This document shows, piece after piece, positions 36,205-47,745 of a DNA stretch of 64,000 bases (within the stretch, counting starts at the first letter, position 1; every line of letters begins with the position of its first letter). The stretch covers positions 9,216,047 to 9,280,046 of the forward strand of contig NC_046616.1 of assembly GCF_900324465.2 (NCBI RefSeq), in the 5' to 3' direction. The stretch comes from Anabas testudineus (taxonomy: Eukaryota > Chordata > Actinopteri > Anabantiformes > Anabantidae). The translations under genes were made by a program, and so were the position numbers. The notes beneath the pieces are model-generated. The model saw nothing but the letters and a program-made list of their open reading frames with translations. It had not been told where the DNA came from and searched no databases.

Positions 36205-36348
36205 CTACACTTAACATGACAAAAATGAAATAATGCAATGCCTCTGGGAAATAGTGCTGGAGAGAATTAATCAAAGGAGAACAGCATGATTTTGTTGTTG
36301 ACTTAATTGGTAACTTTGTCACAGACACAATGTGGTACTTTAAATATT

Positions 36349-36372
36349 CACACACACACACACACACACACA
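36349..36372. repeat. (CA)n microsatellite
   Basis: About 12 CA units, a second CA array near the nxph4 5' end. Confidence 0.9.
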
Positions 36373-36930
36373 CTTGCCTCCCTGCTCATTCTCACCACCT
36401 GGCCGGTCCTTATTATGAGTCATCAACCCGGGGAGAGGCGCTCTCAGGCGGGCACAGTTTGACAGCTCTCCCCGCACATTCAAGCCATGGGGAAGCTGAC
36501 AAAATGACAAGGTCTCTCTCTGGAAAATGTAGAAAATCACTGACAGGTCTGGTGAGATACTGCCACTACCTCCTATCAGTGGAATTTCAACCCAACAAAT
36601 CACATAACCAACCAGACAAGTTGTGGTAAATAAAGTCATAAATACAGACGTCATGCTTCAGCAACATTATCTCTGTTTCAAATGAGCAGTTAGCTTATTA
36701 GCTCCTCAAAGAGTAGTTGATGATTGTGGAAATGTGGGTATCTTCAGATTAAACTAGTGTTTTGGACACATTTAATCTGAAATGATCTAATTTTGTCGAT
36801 TACACAAATATTACATGGATAAGTAAATTGATTTTAACACTTTTAGAACAAATATCTTGAGCGGAGGTGAAGGGTACCACCTGTTGTGTCAGCCATCTTT
36901 GCTTGTGTTTATGAGGAGGAGAAAAACCTG

Positions 36931-36976
36931 CAGAGAGATGGGACAGATCACTCTGAAGAAAGACCAGGTACTGACG
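36931..36976 (+). pseudogene. 46-bp inverted copy of a stac3 exon/intron boundary
   Basis: The sequence matches stac3 (minus strand, 40498-40453) at 44 of 46 positions. It covers codons for [12 protein letters not shown], the donor GT and the first intron bases. The two differences are both C/T changes. Similarity stops abruptly on both sides, so this is a genomic fragment rather than a spliced retrocopy. It lies on the opposite strand, about 3.5 kb from its source. No evidence suggests it is used as an exon. Confidence 0.75.
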
Positions 36977-37499
36977 TTTTTAAAATATTTAAAATATATA
37001 TGAATTCTGGACAGCATTTTCAAAACCGGGTAAATGTTATACCATTTTATAGCAGTGTAATTTGCTTTCTGGAATATCTACAGTAGTCTCTGTTGGCATT
37101 TTGACCTCCATTAATTCTGTGACCTGTTTGTGACACATGATTCAAAGATCTCACATCAGTGTCAGTACAATAGCAAAGACACGGCTAGGCTAAATTGTTC
37201 AGAAATATTATTATATAATAAGAAATAACAAACAATAGGCACGTGTTAGGTTTAAAAGTTATATAACTATAAGACAAACATTAATTCCACATGGTGATTT
37301 TAATGCTGTGGCTCAGGTGTGGACCAACAAGTTTTTATAAAACTTCATAATGGGAACACGTGTCTTTAGTTTTTGGTAAATATCTAAACAGGTAAACAAT
37401 GCACACGCATTTTAAATGATATTTGTTTAATTATATTATTGTCAAGAATGCAGGAAACAACTTGGACCGCATGAACAGGGTGTTCTCTTGACTGAAATG

Positions 37500-37740
37500 T
37501 ACTCTTTGTTATATTGGCGCATGCGTATGAAGAGATGCGAGCAAACAGAAAATCTATAGTTATAATTTATGGGTGGATCATTTCACGTAGCTATAAAAAT
37601 CACATTTTCAGGTTCCTATAAATCGCTCACATAATCAGTTGGTGGAAACAAAAAGAGGTTTTATTTTCACTGAAGCGAGATAGCAAAAATAGGGGTGTGG
37701 TTAGTGTCGCCATATTCCCACAATGCACAGCGCACGTAAT
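37500..37740. promoter_or_regulatory. Promoter-like cluster of NRF1, YY1 and ZNF143-type motifs
   Basis: GCGCATGCG (37517-37525) is a perfect NRF1 core. GTCGCCATATT (37706-37716) is the reverse complement of AATATGGCGAC, fitting the YY1 consensus AAnATGGCGnC. The overlapping TTCCCACAATGCACAGCGC (37715-37733) differs by about two bases from the ZNF143 site core TTCCCAGAATGCACTGCGC. Read leftward, the ATGGCG inside the YY1 site opens a short frame (MATLTTPLFLLSRF) of about 28 codons that ends near a plausible donor, GTGAGC. The nearest known start is nxph4, 1.6-1.8 kb to the left. No gene could be assigned. Confidence 0.5.
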
Positions 37741-37765
37741 AATAAAATAATAATAATAATAATAA
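37738..37765. repeat. (TAA)n run
   Basis: An imperfect TAA repeat directly to the right of the promoter-like cluster. Confidence 0.8.
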
Positions 37766-38183
37766 AAATCCACATAAAGTGCAGTGACGCCGCTACTGTG
37801 CACGTTTTTACCGTGACTAGTTCATATTGAATCTGACTAATCTCAAAACTGTTCTTTCGGTTCAGTGACACCTAAGTGAAGACAGTGTGTCTGTGAAGGG
37901 GCTGTGCCGCTGCCTCAGCAGCAGTCAGTACACTCTTGTTTCTCTTCAGATCGTATAAATCTTTCGCCTTTTACTAAAGATTTCCGTGGAGAGGAACAAC
38001 AAGAGTTTTACCCAATTTTTTGACGCCCTGCTGACGCGGGGCTTCCTGACTCTGTTCAATAGTAACATACAAAGAAGAAGTACTTTTTCTATCATGCCTG
38101 TTCTGGTTGAACTGCATGTACTGTAGTACAAATACTCCATTCAGGACGAATGAAGTCGTTTCTGTTGTACTACACGACTATAT

Positions 38184-38197
38184 CCACGAGAGGGCGC
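38184..38197 (+). promoter_or_regulatory. CTCF-like site
   Basis: CCACGAGAGGGCGC fits the CTCF core CCASYAGRKGGCRS with one mismatch. It lies between nxph4 and stac3. Confidence 0.4.
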
Positions 38198-38545
38198 GCA
38201 CTTCAAAACAAACTACAACAATGTACAAACGCTTCATTCCATTTACTTTTTGTCATTTAAAAGCGACTTTCAAGTGAGGAACAAGGCAAGCAAACAAAAT
38301 CTAAGTCAAGGAGAAACCACACTGAAGCAAAGTGTTTCAGCTCTCAACTGTATTTTACTGCTTGCAGATTTTGACTTTCACTCAAAATATATATTTTTTA
38401 ATGATCCTGTGATTAATGTTTTAAATTCCAACAATTTATATTTAAATTATATTTGAATTCTTTAGTTATATTTGTATTTGGAACAACAAAACAGTCTGCA
38501 AATAGTAGCTGTGATGGGTGCATTAGTGTAAACTTGTTTTTACCG

Positions 38546-38548
<3 letters not shown>

Positions 38549-38603
<55 letters not shown>
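38549..38603. repeat. (ATT)n microsatellite
   Basis: About 18 uninterrupted ATT units. A looser ATT/AGTATT field occurs at about 44484-44530. Confidence 0.95.
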
Positions 38604-38604
<1 letters not shown>

Positions 38605-39988
38605 GCCAGAACTTAGCGTGCTAACAAAGTCCTCAATTGAATCCAGTCATGGATGCTGGTGATATTGTCAAGATTAAAGACCTAACAGCTAAAACCTGGT
38701 ACAAAAGCCTTACTTTACAAATTGTAAATAATAACAATAAACTCCATCACATAAAATAATATTTTAAAAAGTAATGCTTAATATTGTAAGATCTATGATT
38801 CAGTTATATCTTATATCTAATAACAAATAAATAACTCAAATTGTCAATTGTTCGGGAGATAAATTCTGCACATGACAACGTGCTTTCTCTATTTGAAAAG
38901 AAAACAATTCTACAACAAACAAACAACATGTGTGAAATAAAAATATAAATCCTATCCCACTCGTTTGCTCTAACTTGAAGTCTCAAGTATTTGATCTAAA
39001 AAGTCAGTCACAAACTATCACTGAAAATGTGGGTGAACATTTGTTTTCATTTCTTTTGCTGCATTTATTTGTGGACAGCTGTTATTTAGACAAGAAGGTC
39101 TAAACCAGCCCCTATCTGTCTCACTATGAAGTCTATGAATATGGAACACACTCTAGCTGAAACCCTGCAAATTGGTGCTGACGAGTGTTTTTCATGCACA
39201 TTTACTGTTGGTGTCTTTGCCACTAACAACACCTGCATTATGGTGAAAGTCATGTCAGCCAGTGGCTTCGTGCACATTGGATGCACAGCTCACTTCCTAC
39301 ATTGGAACAGGTGTTACTCATGTGGTGGGGTGTAATCAGCACTGTGAGGTGTCAGACAGAGCTGTAGCAAAGAGATCCCATTATTCCTTTATCATTTTAC
39401 CACAATAAAGTCCATTGAGAGGTTCCTCTTCGTCACATTTATTTATAGTTCAGTTCCTGTTTCCTATACTGTTGTCTGAGAAAGTTAAATGCATTCTGAT
39501 TTTCTAAACATGAGATGTGACGAATCTAAAATTAAATTACATAAACGTCATTTTGCACATTTTAAATGCTTTTGTCAAATTGATTAATTCATGCATTTGT
39601 TTCATTTGATACTTTAACTCTCTACCTTTACCTAAATTTACAAATTACTTTATAAATTTTCCTGAGGCCCCTTTAGGCTGCTTATTGTCAGCAGGTAATA
39701 AGTTAAAGCATCTGATTATTTATATCACTATTCTATTCAAAACAAAGCAAATATATCACCTAATTGTCTCCTACTAACTAATAAGTGAAACAGTTTCTCA
39801 CACTATCATTAATTGCTCCTTCTTCATGCTACACTTTGTCCTATATCACAGCAGATACTATGACTTTGTGATGTGACAAACGCCATACAGCAAATTTTGA
39901 TTTTTTTATGCTAACAAATGTAAAAAATAGCTGAACCATCAGGAGGATCACAGAACAGTTTGTGCTCCTTCACTGCATGTAGTGTTTT

Positions 39989-42900
39989 TTATGTCACAGT
40001 GATCTCCAGCAGCAGGTCAGCAGGGAAGTAGCCCAGCTTTCGTCCAGTGCTGACCTTCAAGTAGCCGCCTTTCTCATCTCCTTTCTTCACTACGATCTGA
40101 AAAACAGAGAGACAACAGTGTTGTCACTAGTCGCCAAGGCCTCAACAGATTGACTGATACGCCATGAATCATTTTACATAAATGCTGAGACAGAGAGAAA
40201 ACCAGTGTTCGCTGTTATTCTGTTACGAAAACCTAAATTAGAACAGGCAACAATAATGGGCAGCCTGTTGCTTTTCAAGTGTTGTTATTTGTGTGATCTT
40301 TAAGAAAGAAAACTATTATTGTGTCTAATTTCAGTCTAAACTTATACGTAGGCAACAGCACAAACACATCAAAACATGCTTTAATGTTTTTTAAATGCAA
40401 AATGTGATTAAAAAATGCTGCATGTTCTGACATCTACCCATCCACTCACAAGCATCAGTACCTGATCTTTCTTCAGAGTGATCTGTCCCATCTCTCTGTT
40501 TCCTACGAAGGAGCGCGTCACCTTGAAAACTCTTTCTGATGCGCGCACTTTGATGAGGTAGTTGGTGGGGAAGTATCCTGTCTTCTCCCCCATCTTTCCC
40601 TAAAAATAAAGTGAACAGACTTGAGTTCATCCTCAGAAAACCAAAACCACAGAAAGACAGAATTGAAATGGTACATTTAGAAAAGGTCAACTCACCCTCC
40701 ACCACTCCTCATTGGAGTCATCCAGTACTGTGATACGATCACCAGGGCTGATACACAGACACACACGAGTAATTATCAAATATCAACACGAATGTATTTG
40801 TTGCCAGCTGAGCATTGTTAGCGGTTTTCGCACATACTGGAAGTCGAGGTCGTCTTTCTCGATGGCCTTGAAGCGGTACAGAGCCAGGTAATAGTGGGAC
40901 TGGGAGAACGTTCCTTTACTCTGGGGATGATACAGCACAGATGTTACATCATATGACAACTTATTTCTAACTAAACACATGCTAAGTTAGTAATAAAGCC
41001 AGTAAAATGGGATATAGCTGCTGTGACCAGCTGTTTAAAAGTAAAACCTTCTCACCTTGTCATCTGCTTTGTCTCCACCTTTCTCCTTCTTATCATCAGG
41101 CTTCCCTGTATGAACACAACACATTACTGACATTCTGCAGATTTTTAAACTGTTTCCATGTTCGGAGCAGAAACATGCACACATTTTTTTTTTTTATGAT
41201 TATTTCACATATAACGTAGTCAGTCATCCTGCGTTTTAGTTTCTCTTTACCTTCTCCTCCCTCCTCATTCTCTTTGGGTTGTTGGCTCTCTTCTTCCTCT
41301 TCCTCCATCATCATCATAATCTGGAGGTCAAAACACAGTTCAATTCAATCATACACAGATTTCAGATACACCCCCTATATTAATTTCAAAACTATGTATT
41401 TGCTTCAATAGCCTAAACATTCTTACCTATTTTATCAAATGACTTAGTGAAAGCCAAATTATAAGCCTTATGTCTGAATATTTAGCCGTAATTTTTACAC
41501 TCACATTTTTCTTGTCATTTTCATTCTTTTTGCGCTCCTTATTTGCCATGATGACGCCGACTCGCAGGGTGTCAAAGACGGGGTCGTTCCGGTTTGGATT
41601 GTCTGGTTATGGACAGAAAAAAGCTTTGTGACAAAGTATTTGTAAAAGTGCTTTAGCCTAAGACATACTAGAAATTTCAGGAACAACACAATATGGTCAT
41701 AAAGGTTTGAGTATTGCAATATGCAATGCAAATGAAATCTTTCTCTGTACTGACTGGCAGTCTTTAGACTGACGCTATCTGAGTCTAATGATACTGAATT
41801 CAGCCTAAATATAGTCATAAGTTTGTGGGATTTAGACTCCCTCCATGTTCCTCAAACCTGAAATGTTAGCTACAGCCCTGACTGTGTGGACTCACTGGGA
41901 TCTGGTTGGTCACTGCTGTACAGAGGGGAGCTGTAGGCCCTTCTGAAGCCAGGCGGCTACAGGGAACAAATGGAGAACACCATGTTTTTGATCATGAACA
42001 ACTGTCTCATTAAGAGCAAAGGAACCAGGCATCTGCACACATTTATGTGGCTCAATGTACTAAAATACTGAATATTATTTTCTTCTCAACTCACAATTTT
42101 GCCAAAGCATCTCTGGAATTCGACATAGGACTGACATGAATGGTGGATGTTGGTCTTGCAGTTTTTACACCTCAGAGCAAACTTGTTGTTCACTGAAAGG
42201 TGAGGACAGGAACATCAGTGGAGCTCGACAGAAACCAAGACAGTGCTAACACTCAAGTTAAGGGTTAAATATCCCGTTTTCACCCCTAGTGATTAAACAT
42301 TATCACCTATATAAGTGTGGTTATGATCACTCCTGTTCCTTTAATACTGTCACAGTATGTTGCCTTCACTAACCTCTGTTTTATATGTACAATATTTGAA
42401 CATGGATATTTGTAGAGACACATGTTGAGTTGTAGTTTCCCCATGTTGTCTGTTTACGATGTTGTCCCTAGTGGTCAAAGCATTTAAAGATCCTTTGCCC
42501 CAACTACCCCTAGTGGTGGAGCAGATCCTTTCATGTATGTACTGGATAGTTATGTGTTGAGGCGAGTAAGGCAAGGGATTTTTCTTTTACTCCCATGCCA
42601 CCCACTAATGAGCCCCCTACCCCCTCACCACCACCCATCCGATTTAATAATAAAATAAATTATATTAAAATAAATGTTAAATAACTGTTATTGGTGTTTG
42701 TGTTCATGTTTACATAACCTCCAACACATACAGACTATCATGCGAGCGCAGACGTCACAGAACTTGGGTTTTTTGCAGTAATGGTCCTTGAACTTGTGGG
42801 GTTTGTCATTGACCCGAACGACTGGCTCTGAAGGAGGCTCTGGTTCCTTATCCTCCACTTCCACTTCCTCCTCATAAATGAAATAGACCTGCAAACACAA

Positions 42901-43789
42901 AGACCTCCAATGGTCATTTATCAAAACAAAACACAGCAATGAGGCAATGTGGACAAGGTTCATGTGTGAAATGCAGAGTAGTAATCTTGAGGGAAAAGTG
43001 TAAAAGTGTAAAAGTAAAATATTGAAATACTGGCATAAAATATCTATACTCACTATACCGTAGTCAATAGAAAGGGTCAGTGATTAAATGACAAATTTGT
43101 GAAAAACTAAGTTGTTTTGTCCTGCAGCGTTGTGCGAGTTGTCATTATTAGATGTTCAGATAATCAGATTTCTAATTGAACCTGGAGTCACAGTCCCTCA
43201 CAGATCAGCCAGCAGTGTCACTTTATCTCACGGGAGGATAAAAGGCAGAGACATTAAAGTCAGAGCTCATCTTTTTCCAGTTGACACTGCATCGTGTTCC
43301 TGTTTCAGATGGTGGCTATTTTAAACCGCCCAGGAATGGCCCCGCTGACTTGCTGCTGTCACTCACAGTGTCTCCTTCCTCCTTCACTACGTTGTCAGGG
43401 ACTGGGGGATTGTCATGGATGTCCACAGAGTTTTTGTCATCCTCCCTAACACACACACAATAACACACACGCGCAAATGAAAAATAGGCATAAAAAGTAT
43501 GATAAAATAACTCAGTCACCTTAAGTGCATTTTTTTTCTTCTATGCATTTTCACAAATAAACACGGATCTTCTTTATCGATAATGTACTGGAGGACATGG
43601 ATAATTTCTGATGATGATGGTTTCTGAGGCCTTTCTGCTTTTTAGTCTGGCTATATTAAGCTCACTAGGATTTGAATAGAGTTTTGTGGAGACAGTGATG
43701 ATTGAGGCAGGCAAAGTAAAGCAAGAATATATTTGATTTGAACAGATTATAAAACTTATTTCAGGAAAGAAAAATACTCACTCGTCCAT
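39989..43789 (-). CDS. stac3: SH3 and cysteine-rich domain protein 3
   Basis: STAC3 is a skeletal-muscle adaptor at triads that binds the CaV1.1 channel and is needed for excitation-contraction coupling. Twelve coding exons, in transcript order: 43789-43782, 43445-43367, 42888-42732, 42192-42095, 41956-41896, 41602-41505, 41320-41251, 41105-41056, 40920-40838, 40747-40696, 40599-40462 and 40096-39989. They join to 333 aa (human 364). The first exon holds only 8 coding bases (M-D-E). The C1-type zinc finger spans about 60-110 ([20 protein letters not shown], then [12 protein letters not shown]). An acidic/lysine linker, EEEEEE...KKEKGGDK, follows. SH3-1 covers about 217-272 ([24 protein letters not shown]) and SH3-2 about 281-331 ([29 protein letters not shown]). 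The first Trp of EEWWR (about 250) corresponds to human Trp284, mutated in Native American (STAC3) myopathy, and is intact. An acceptor at about 43823 implies an upstream 5' UTR exon. Confidence 0.95.
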
Positions 43790-45440
43790 GGTATTTGGTG
43801 AACAGTGTCCCTAGTCACCTACAAGTATAACAACATTTATTTATCAACTCTTTAATGAAAATAACTTAGAGAAATTGCAAAAAGGAATGCAAGCAAGTAA
43901 TGCAAATAAATGACACTAGGGACACTTTGCAATTGTGTGTTTTTAAAACAGTACAGTAAATTTAACACATTTTTAAGGAACTAAACATCTTTCTCTTCTT
44001 AAACATCCATTAAGAAAATACAGTATGTAAATTTGCTTAACTATTGGACGTCCCTTCTCGTATAAACTGCTTTGCATAACCATACTGGTTATGTATGGAC
44101 AATCACAGCATTCAGTCAAAATTAACATTTTGAATTTGAACATCCTTTATTCCCTGTAAGTGTGTAATAAAACCTTGTTGCTACAGAACAGAATTATAGC
44201 TTGTGGTCTTTGTGATGTTGAAACTAGTTTAGCACAAACACACACACTGACACAAATGTGGGCACGCAACAGATACAAAGACTGTTTTTGTATTTATGTA
44301 TGAACACATAAAAGACATGGACATGCTGTATGAGCACACTTGACACAAACTATTCTAGGGTTGCGAAATTCAATCTCATCACAGCTAAATTTGGATGCCT
44401 CTGCCAGACAGAAAAAGAAAATGTAAAATCTAGAAAAAATCCATGGTACTGAAAATAAATCTTTGTAAATTAACTAAAGCAGTATTATTAGTATTAGTAT
44501 TATTATTAGTAGTATTATTAGTATTATTAACTTTGTTTTAAAGTTTTATGTAACCCCCTCATTTGAAATGAACCTAAATAAACTGACTCAACACTTTTGT
44601 CCTGCTAACACATGTTGTAGTATAATTTCCCAAACTTCAAATGTAGACTGGAGCATACCTGTTGTCAAAATTCACAAACAGATCACACAGAAGAAATTAC
44701 AAATCCAGTGTGTTGATGAATCTCTGTGAATTGAAGTCCTTAACCTGCTGGCGATGACTAGGGTGCTGCGTGGCCAGTTGAGCTGAGTCCAACAAACCAG
44801 TCGTCCAACCTGCCTCCTCACTTCTGCCCCACAGGTCCTGGGTCAACACTCCCACAGTCTGATCCCCCTTCTTTAGTCCCTTTATAGTTTATTCTCTCAT
44901 CAGGTGATTTCTGACTTAAGGTGTGAGCATGCAGTATGTCTGTTTTGTGTACTTATATTTCTGTGTGCAGTGTTTGTGTGTGAGCTAGACTGAGCGCTTG
45001 TGTCAAATTGACTGTTTGCGACAGCTGGCGACCTCAGACTGAGGTGGGGGGGGGTCAGATACTTTCTCCCTGTGTGTCTTCATGACACACATACTGTACT
45101 CATACCTCATTCTACTTGTTCCACTTGTTCATAGACAACAGAGACACACACAGACACATGCAGGCATTCATACTGTTCACTGTTATTGGTCTTTTGTCCC
45201 ATTGAGATCAAAAACTATAAACAAATCCCTCACTTAATGCATCAAATGTAAAGTAGGCTTTGTACTATTTATTTCAACATCCTTGACACTATTTTTATTC
45301 TTTTTTACACTGTAAATATGTGAAGTAGTTTTAAATAGCCGAATACAAAAATACATAATAATAATTAAATTAAACATATAAACAAATTAAAGTAAAACAA
45401 AAACTGTAGGCAAATGAGGACAAAGCTGTTAGTTAGTTGG
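43790..45440. other. stac3 5' region
   Basis: This holds the start of the second stac3 exon (5' UTR), its first intron, a probable noncoding exon 1 near 44.75-44.86 kb and the promoter. An imperfect ATT field lies at 44.48-44.53 kb and a G9 run near 45.05 kb. No other gene is seen. Confidence 0.6.
44752..45030 (-). promoter_or_regulatory. Candidate TATA and E-box promoter of stac3
   Basis: On the minus strand TATAAA (plus 44881-44886, in context ACTATAAAGGG) would set transcription start near 44.85 kb. A downstream donor, CAG|GTTAAG, at about 44751 could end a noncoding exon 1 that splices to the acceptor near 43823. Upstream of the TATA lie E-boxes CACCTG (about 44904-44909) and CAGCTG (45022-45027), the class bound by MyoD-family factors. 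That fits a muscle-specific gene. Inferred from motifs only. Confidence 0.5.
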
Positions 45441-45449
45441 GATTATTCC

Positions 45450-46240
45450 GGTTTTCTACAAAAAGCAGAAATGGCTGCCAGATTTAAGTAAATCTTATAT
45501 GTCTTGTTCTGCGTTAAGGTCTGTCAGTGTATCTGCCTCTCTAATGCCTCCTGGCCAAAGCAGGAGGCATTATGTTTTCAGGTTGTCTGCCCGACATCAC
45601 CTATTTTTGTGAATACGATATCTAAAGAATGCTTGGAGGGTATTCCTTCAAATTTGGAGGAAATATTGCATTTGTTGGAACTGGGGCAATGGAGAAAGCT
45701 GAACTGTCTCTATATGTTAAGCATAACCCAAGTCACTGGCTTTTTCAAAAGAAGTTATTTACTTGGCGGTAAAGGGGAACAGATTAGAGATCTCAGTGCT
45801 GCTGTTATCATGCTTCATGAGGGCCCAGAGGGGCATGTGGTCCTCGTCCAGCTTCTTAACCTAATAAATTAACTTATAGATGTTGGCAGCCCATTAATAA
45901 TACATGTAATTTGACAGATGCAGGCCTCCTTACACCCTCTGTCTCTCCACAAACTCTCTCCTTATCCACAGTAGCTTCTTGTTTCAAATGAAATGTGTAG
46001 TAATTCTGTCCAATTCTCAGTTAATTTTGCTATGAATATTGGAATGGTTTGAAGAGAAATCCTGGCATATTCACCATTTTAACAGAAATGATTCTCACTG
46101 CCAATAACAACAACATTTGACCAGTGTTTCATATTTTGCTTTGCTTTAGGAAGCAATGTCTTAAAGACCATCATCTTTTGTAGTGTGTATGTGTAGAACA
46201 TGTCTGCATACCAATCTCCAATATGAATACTGTTAAAACA
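45450..46240 (-). mobile_element. Degenerate L1-type LINE ORF2 fragment
   Basis: On the minus strand, with frames interrupted by stops and shifts, the translation resembles the C-terminal half of fish L1/Tx1 ORF2. At about 46124-46082, WSNVVVIGSENHFC stands where family members have WSKLPLSLIGRINSIKM. Next, ARISLQTIPIFIAKL matches the motif PRFLYLFQSLPIFIPKS. At 45930-45881, GGLHLSNYMYY, a stop and WAANI match GGLALPNFMYYYWAANI. Several frame changes show that it is old and dead. Ends and target-site duplication were not found. Open frames on the plus strand here are antisense accidents. Confidence 0.7.
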
Positions 46241-46699
46241 CATTAGACTCCATAGTGTGTTTATGTATTTATTGAGCGAGAGCTGTAACCATGAGTTGGG
46301 TAGGGTCTGTAAGAAGGGCCCTCAGCATTGCATTAGAGTAAGACCCTTTTCTGTATATTTTATATTTTGCTTTTGTAGTGCACACAGTATAGAAAACAAA
46401 AAATGTTGCATGGTAGATGCCGACGTAATTTCTAGGTTGATTTGCAGCAGTCTTTACCAAAATCAAACTGTGCTTTTTGAGATATGTTAATCACACACAA
46501 AAAAAACAAATAAAGTAAATGTACATGATTCACCTGAAATACAAGTTTTAAAAATAAGTATCCATATACAATCTGAATGTGATGTGCATTAATAAATGAA
46601 ACACTTTGAAAACATACAAACACTTTACATCTGTATGTTGATTAACAATGTGTTATCTGGGATAAAATTGAGTGTAGACAGATGATGAATTCATTATTG

Positions 46700-47745
46700 T
46701 GCAGTGCAGACATGCATCCCGGGGCCTGTTATTATTCAGTCATTATCATGTCCTCTGTGAACGAGCTCTGCTCTGATGTCTGTCTGGAGCGCTACAAAGG
46801 TCCCGGTGCATGTCGGGTACAATACTCCCTGAGCACGGACTGCGCATGCTCGACAGAAAACTCCATTATTTTTTTTTACTCGGAATCTGTAAGAAAAAAA
46901 AAAAAACAGTGGGCAACTGTGAATTTGGGATTACAGGGGCTGTTATGGTTGTGGGAAAACACTTGAATGCAAGACGGTTTAGAAGGACAGAGACCAGAGC
47001 AGCGGCTGGATAACTGCACAGCAGGAGCGGGACATCCTTCAGTCTTGTTGGGACACTCCAGATTCAAGTAAATTTCAGTCAGTTAGCTCTGCTAGCCTAG
47101 CAGCTAGCGTTAGCCCCGAGATCCCAGGCGCAGTAAAATGAAGCGTTATTGCCCTTTGTTTTTAAATCGGAGTGGCAGACGTTGCATAAAGGTTGAGAGC
47201 TGATTGAGCGCGCTAATACGCGATTTAAATGGTGGAGTGATTTATTTTACGGTTATGTTTTTTTAAGTATTAACCGTTTTCAAAACACTCTCCGGCTAAT
47301 CTGCTAGCTAGCCAGCTAACTCTTGATTCTCCCGCGAGCCAGAAAAGCCAAGACTCCAAAACTTCGCCAACACCGAAGCCCGACGCAGAGAAAGGTTGAT
47401 AGGTGCTGCTAACATTACCGTTAGCTATCGGCTGTCAATAAGTAAGTGCAACCTGGTGAGCATTATTTTTACGATTGAGTATTGTGCATTGCTCGTTTCT
47501 TGTTAACGCAGCTTATACACAAGAGTTTTGCACCGAAGTGTTTTCTGCGCCTGACAGCTGTCACGACAACATAGTACAAAGTAGGGTAGCTGGCTAGCTT
47601 AGCTGTTAGCCTAGCGGCTAGTTGCCGTGTGTCAGTTTTGTAGTTAGTGACATGTTTTTTCATGTCTGCACACTACAGAGATGTTGACTTTTAGGACAAG
47701 ATTGTATTTCAAGGATCTTTTATGTTGCTAGCTCGTTAGCTTCTC
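46700..47745 (+). promoter_or_regulatory. mbd6 promoter and first noncoding exon region
   Basis: CpG content rises and TATA is absent. TGCGCATGCT (46841-46850) is one mismatch from NRF1. ACAAnnnTCCC followed by GCAYG occurs twice, 25 bases apart (46794 and 46819). From about 47080 to 47745 there are many copies of GCTAGC, GTTAGC and CTAGC. The first mbd6 exon probably lies in this stretch. Its donor could not be fixed, because both GTAAGT near 47441 and GTGAGC near 47456 are possible. Confidence 0.5.

Larger units (their letters stand above)
35919..39988. other. Interval between stac3 and nxph4
   Basis: Includes the nxph4 5' region (a TC run and two CA runs within 450 bases of the start codon) and the stac3 3' UTR at the right end (minus-strand AATAAA candidate at 39438-39443). 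A short stac3-like fragment lies at 36.93 kb, a promoter-like motif cluster at 37.5-37.74 kb, a CTCF-like site at 38.18 kb and an ATT repeat at 38.55 kb. No full gene was recognised. Confidence 0.6.

Noticed and set aside
45504-45872. Plus-strand open frame of 122 codons
   Set aside because: It lies antisense to the L1 ORF2 relic and has no matching protein family that I recognise.
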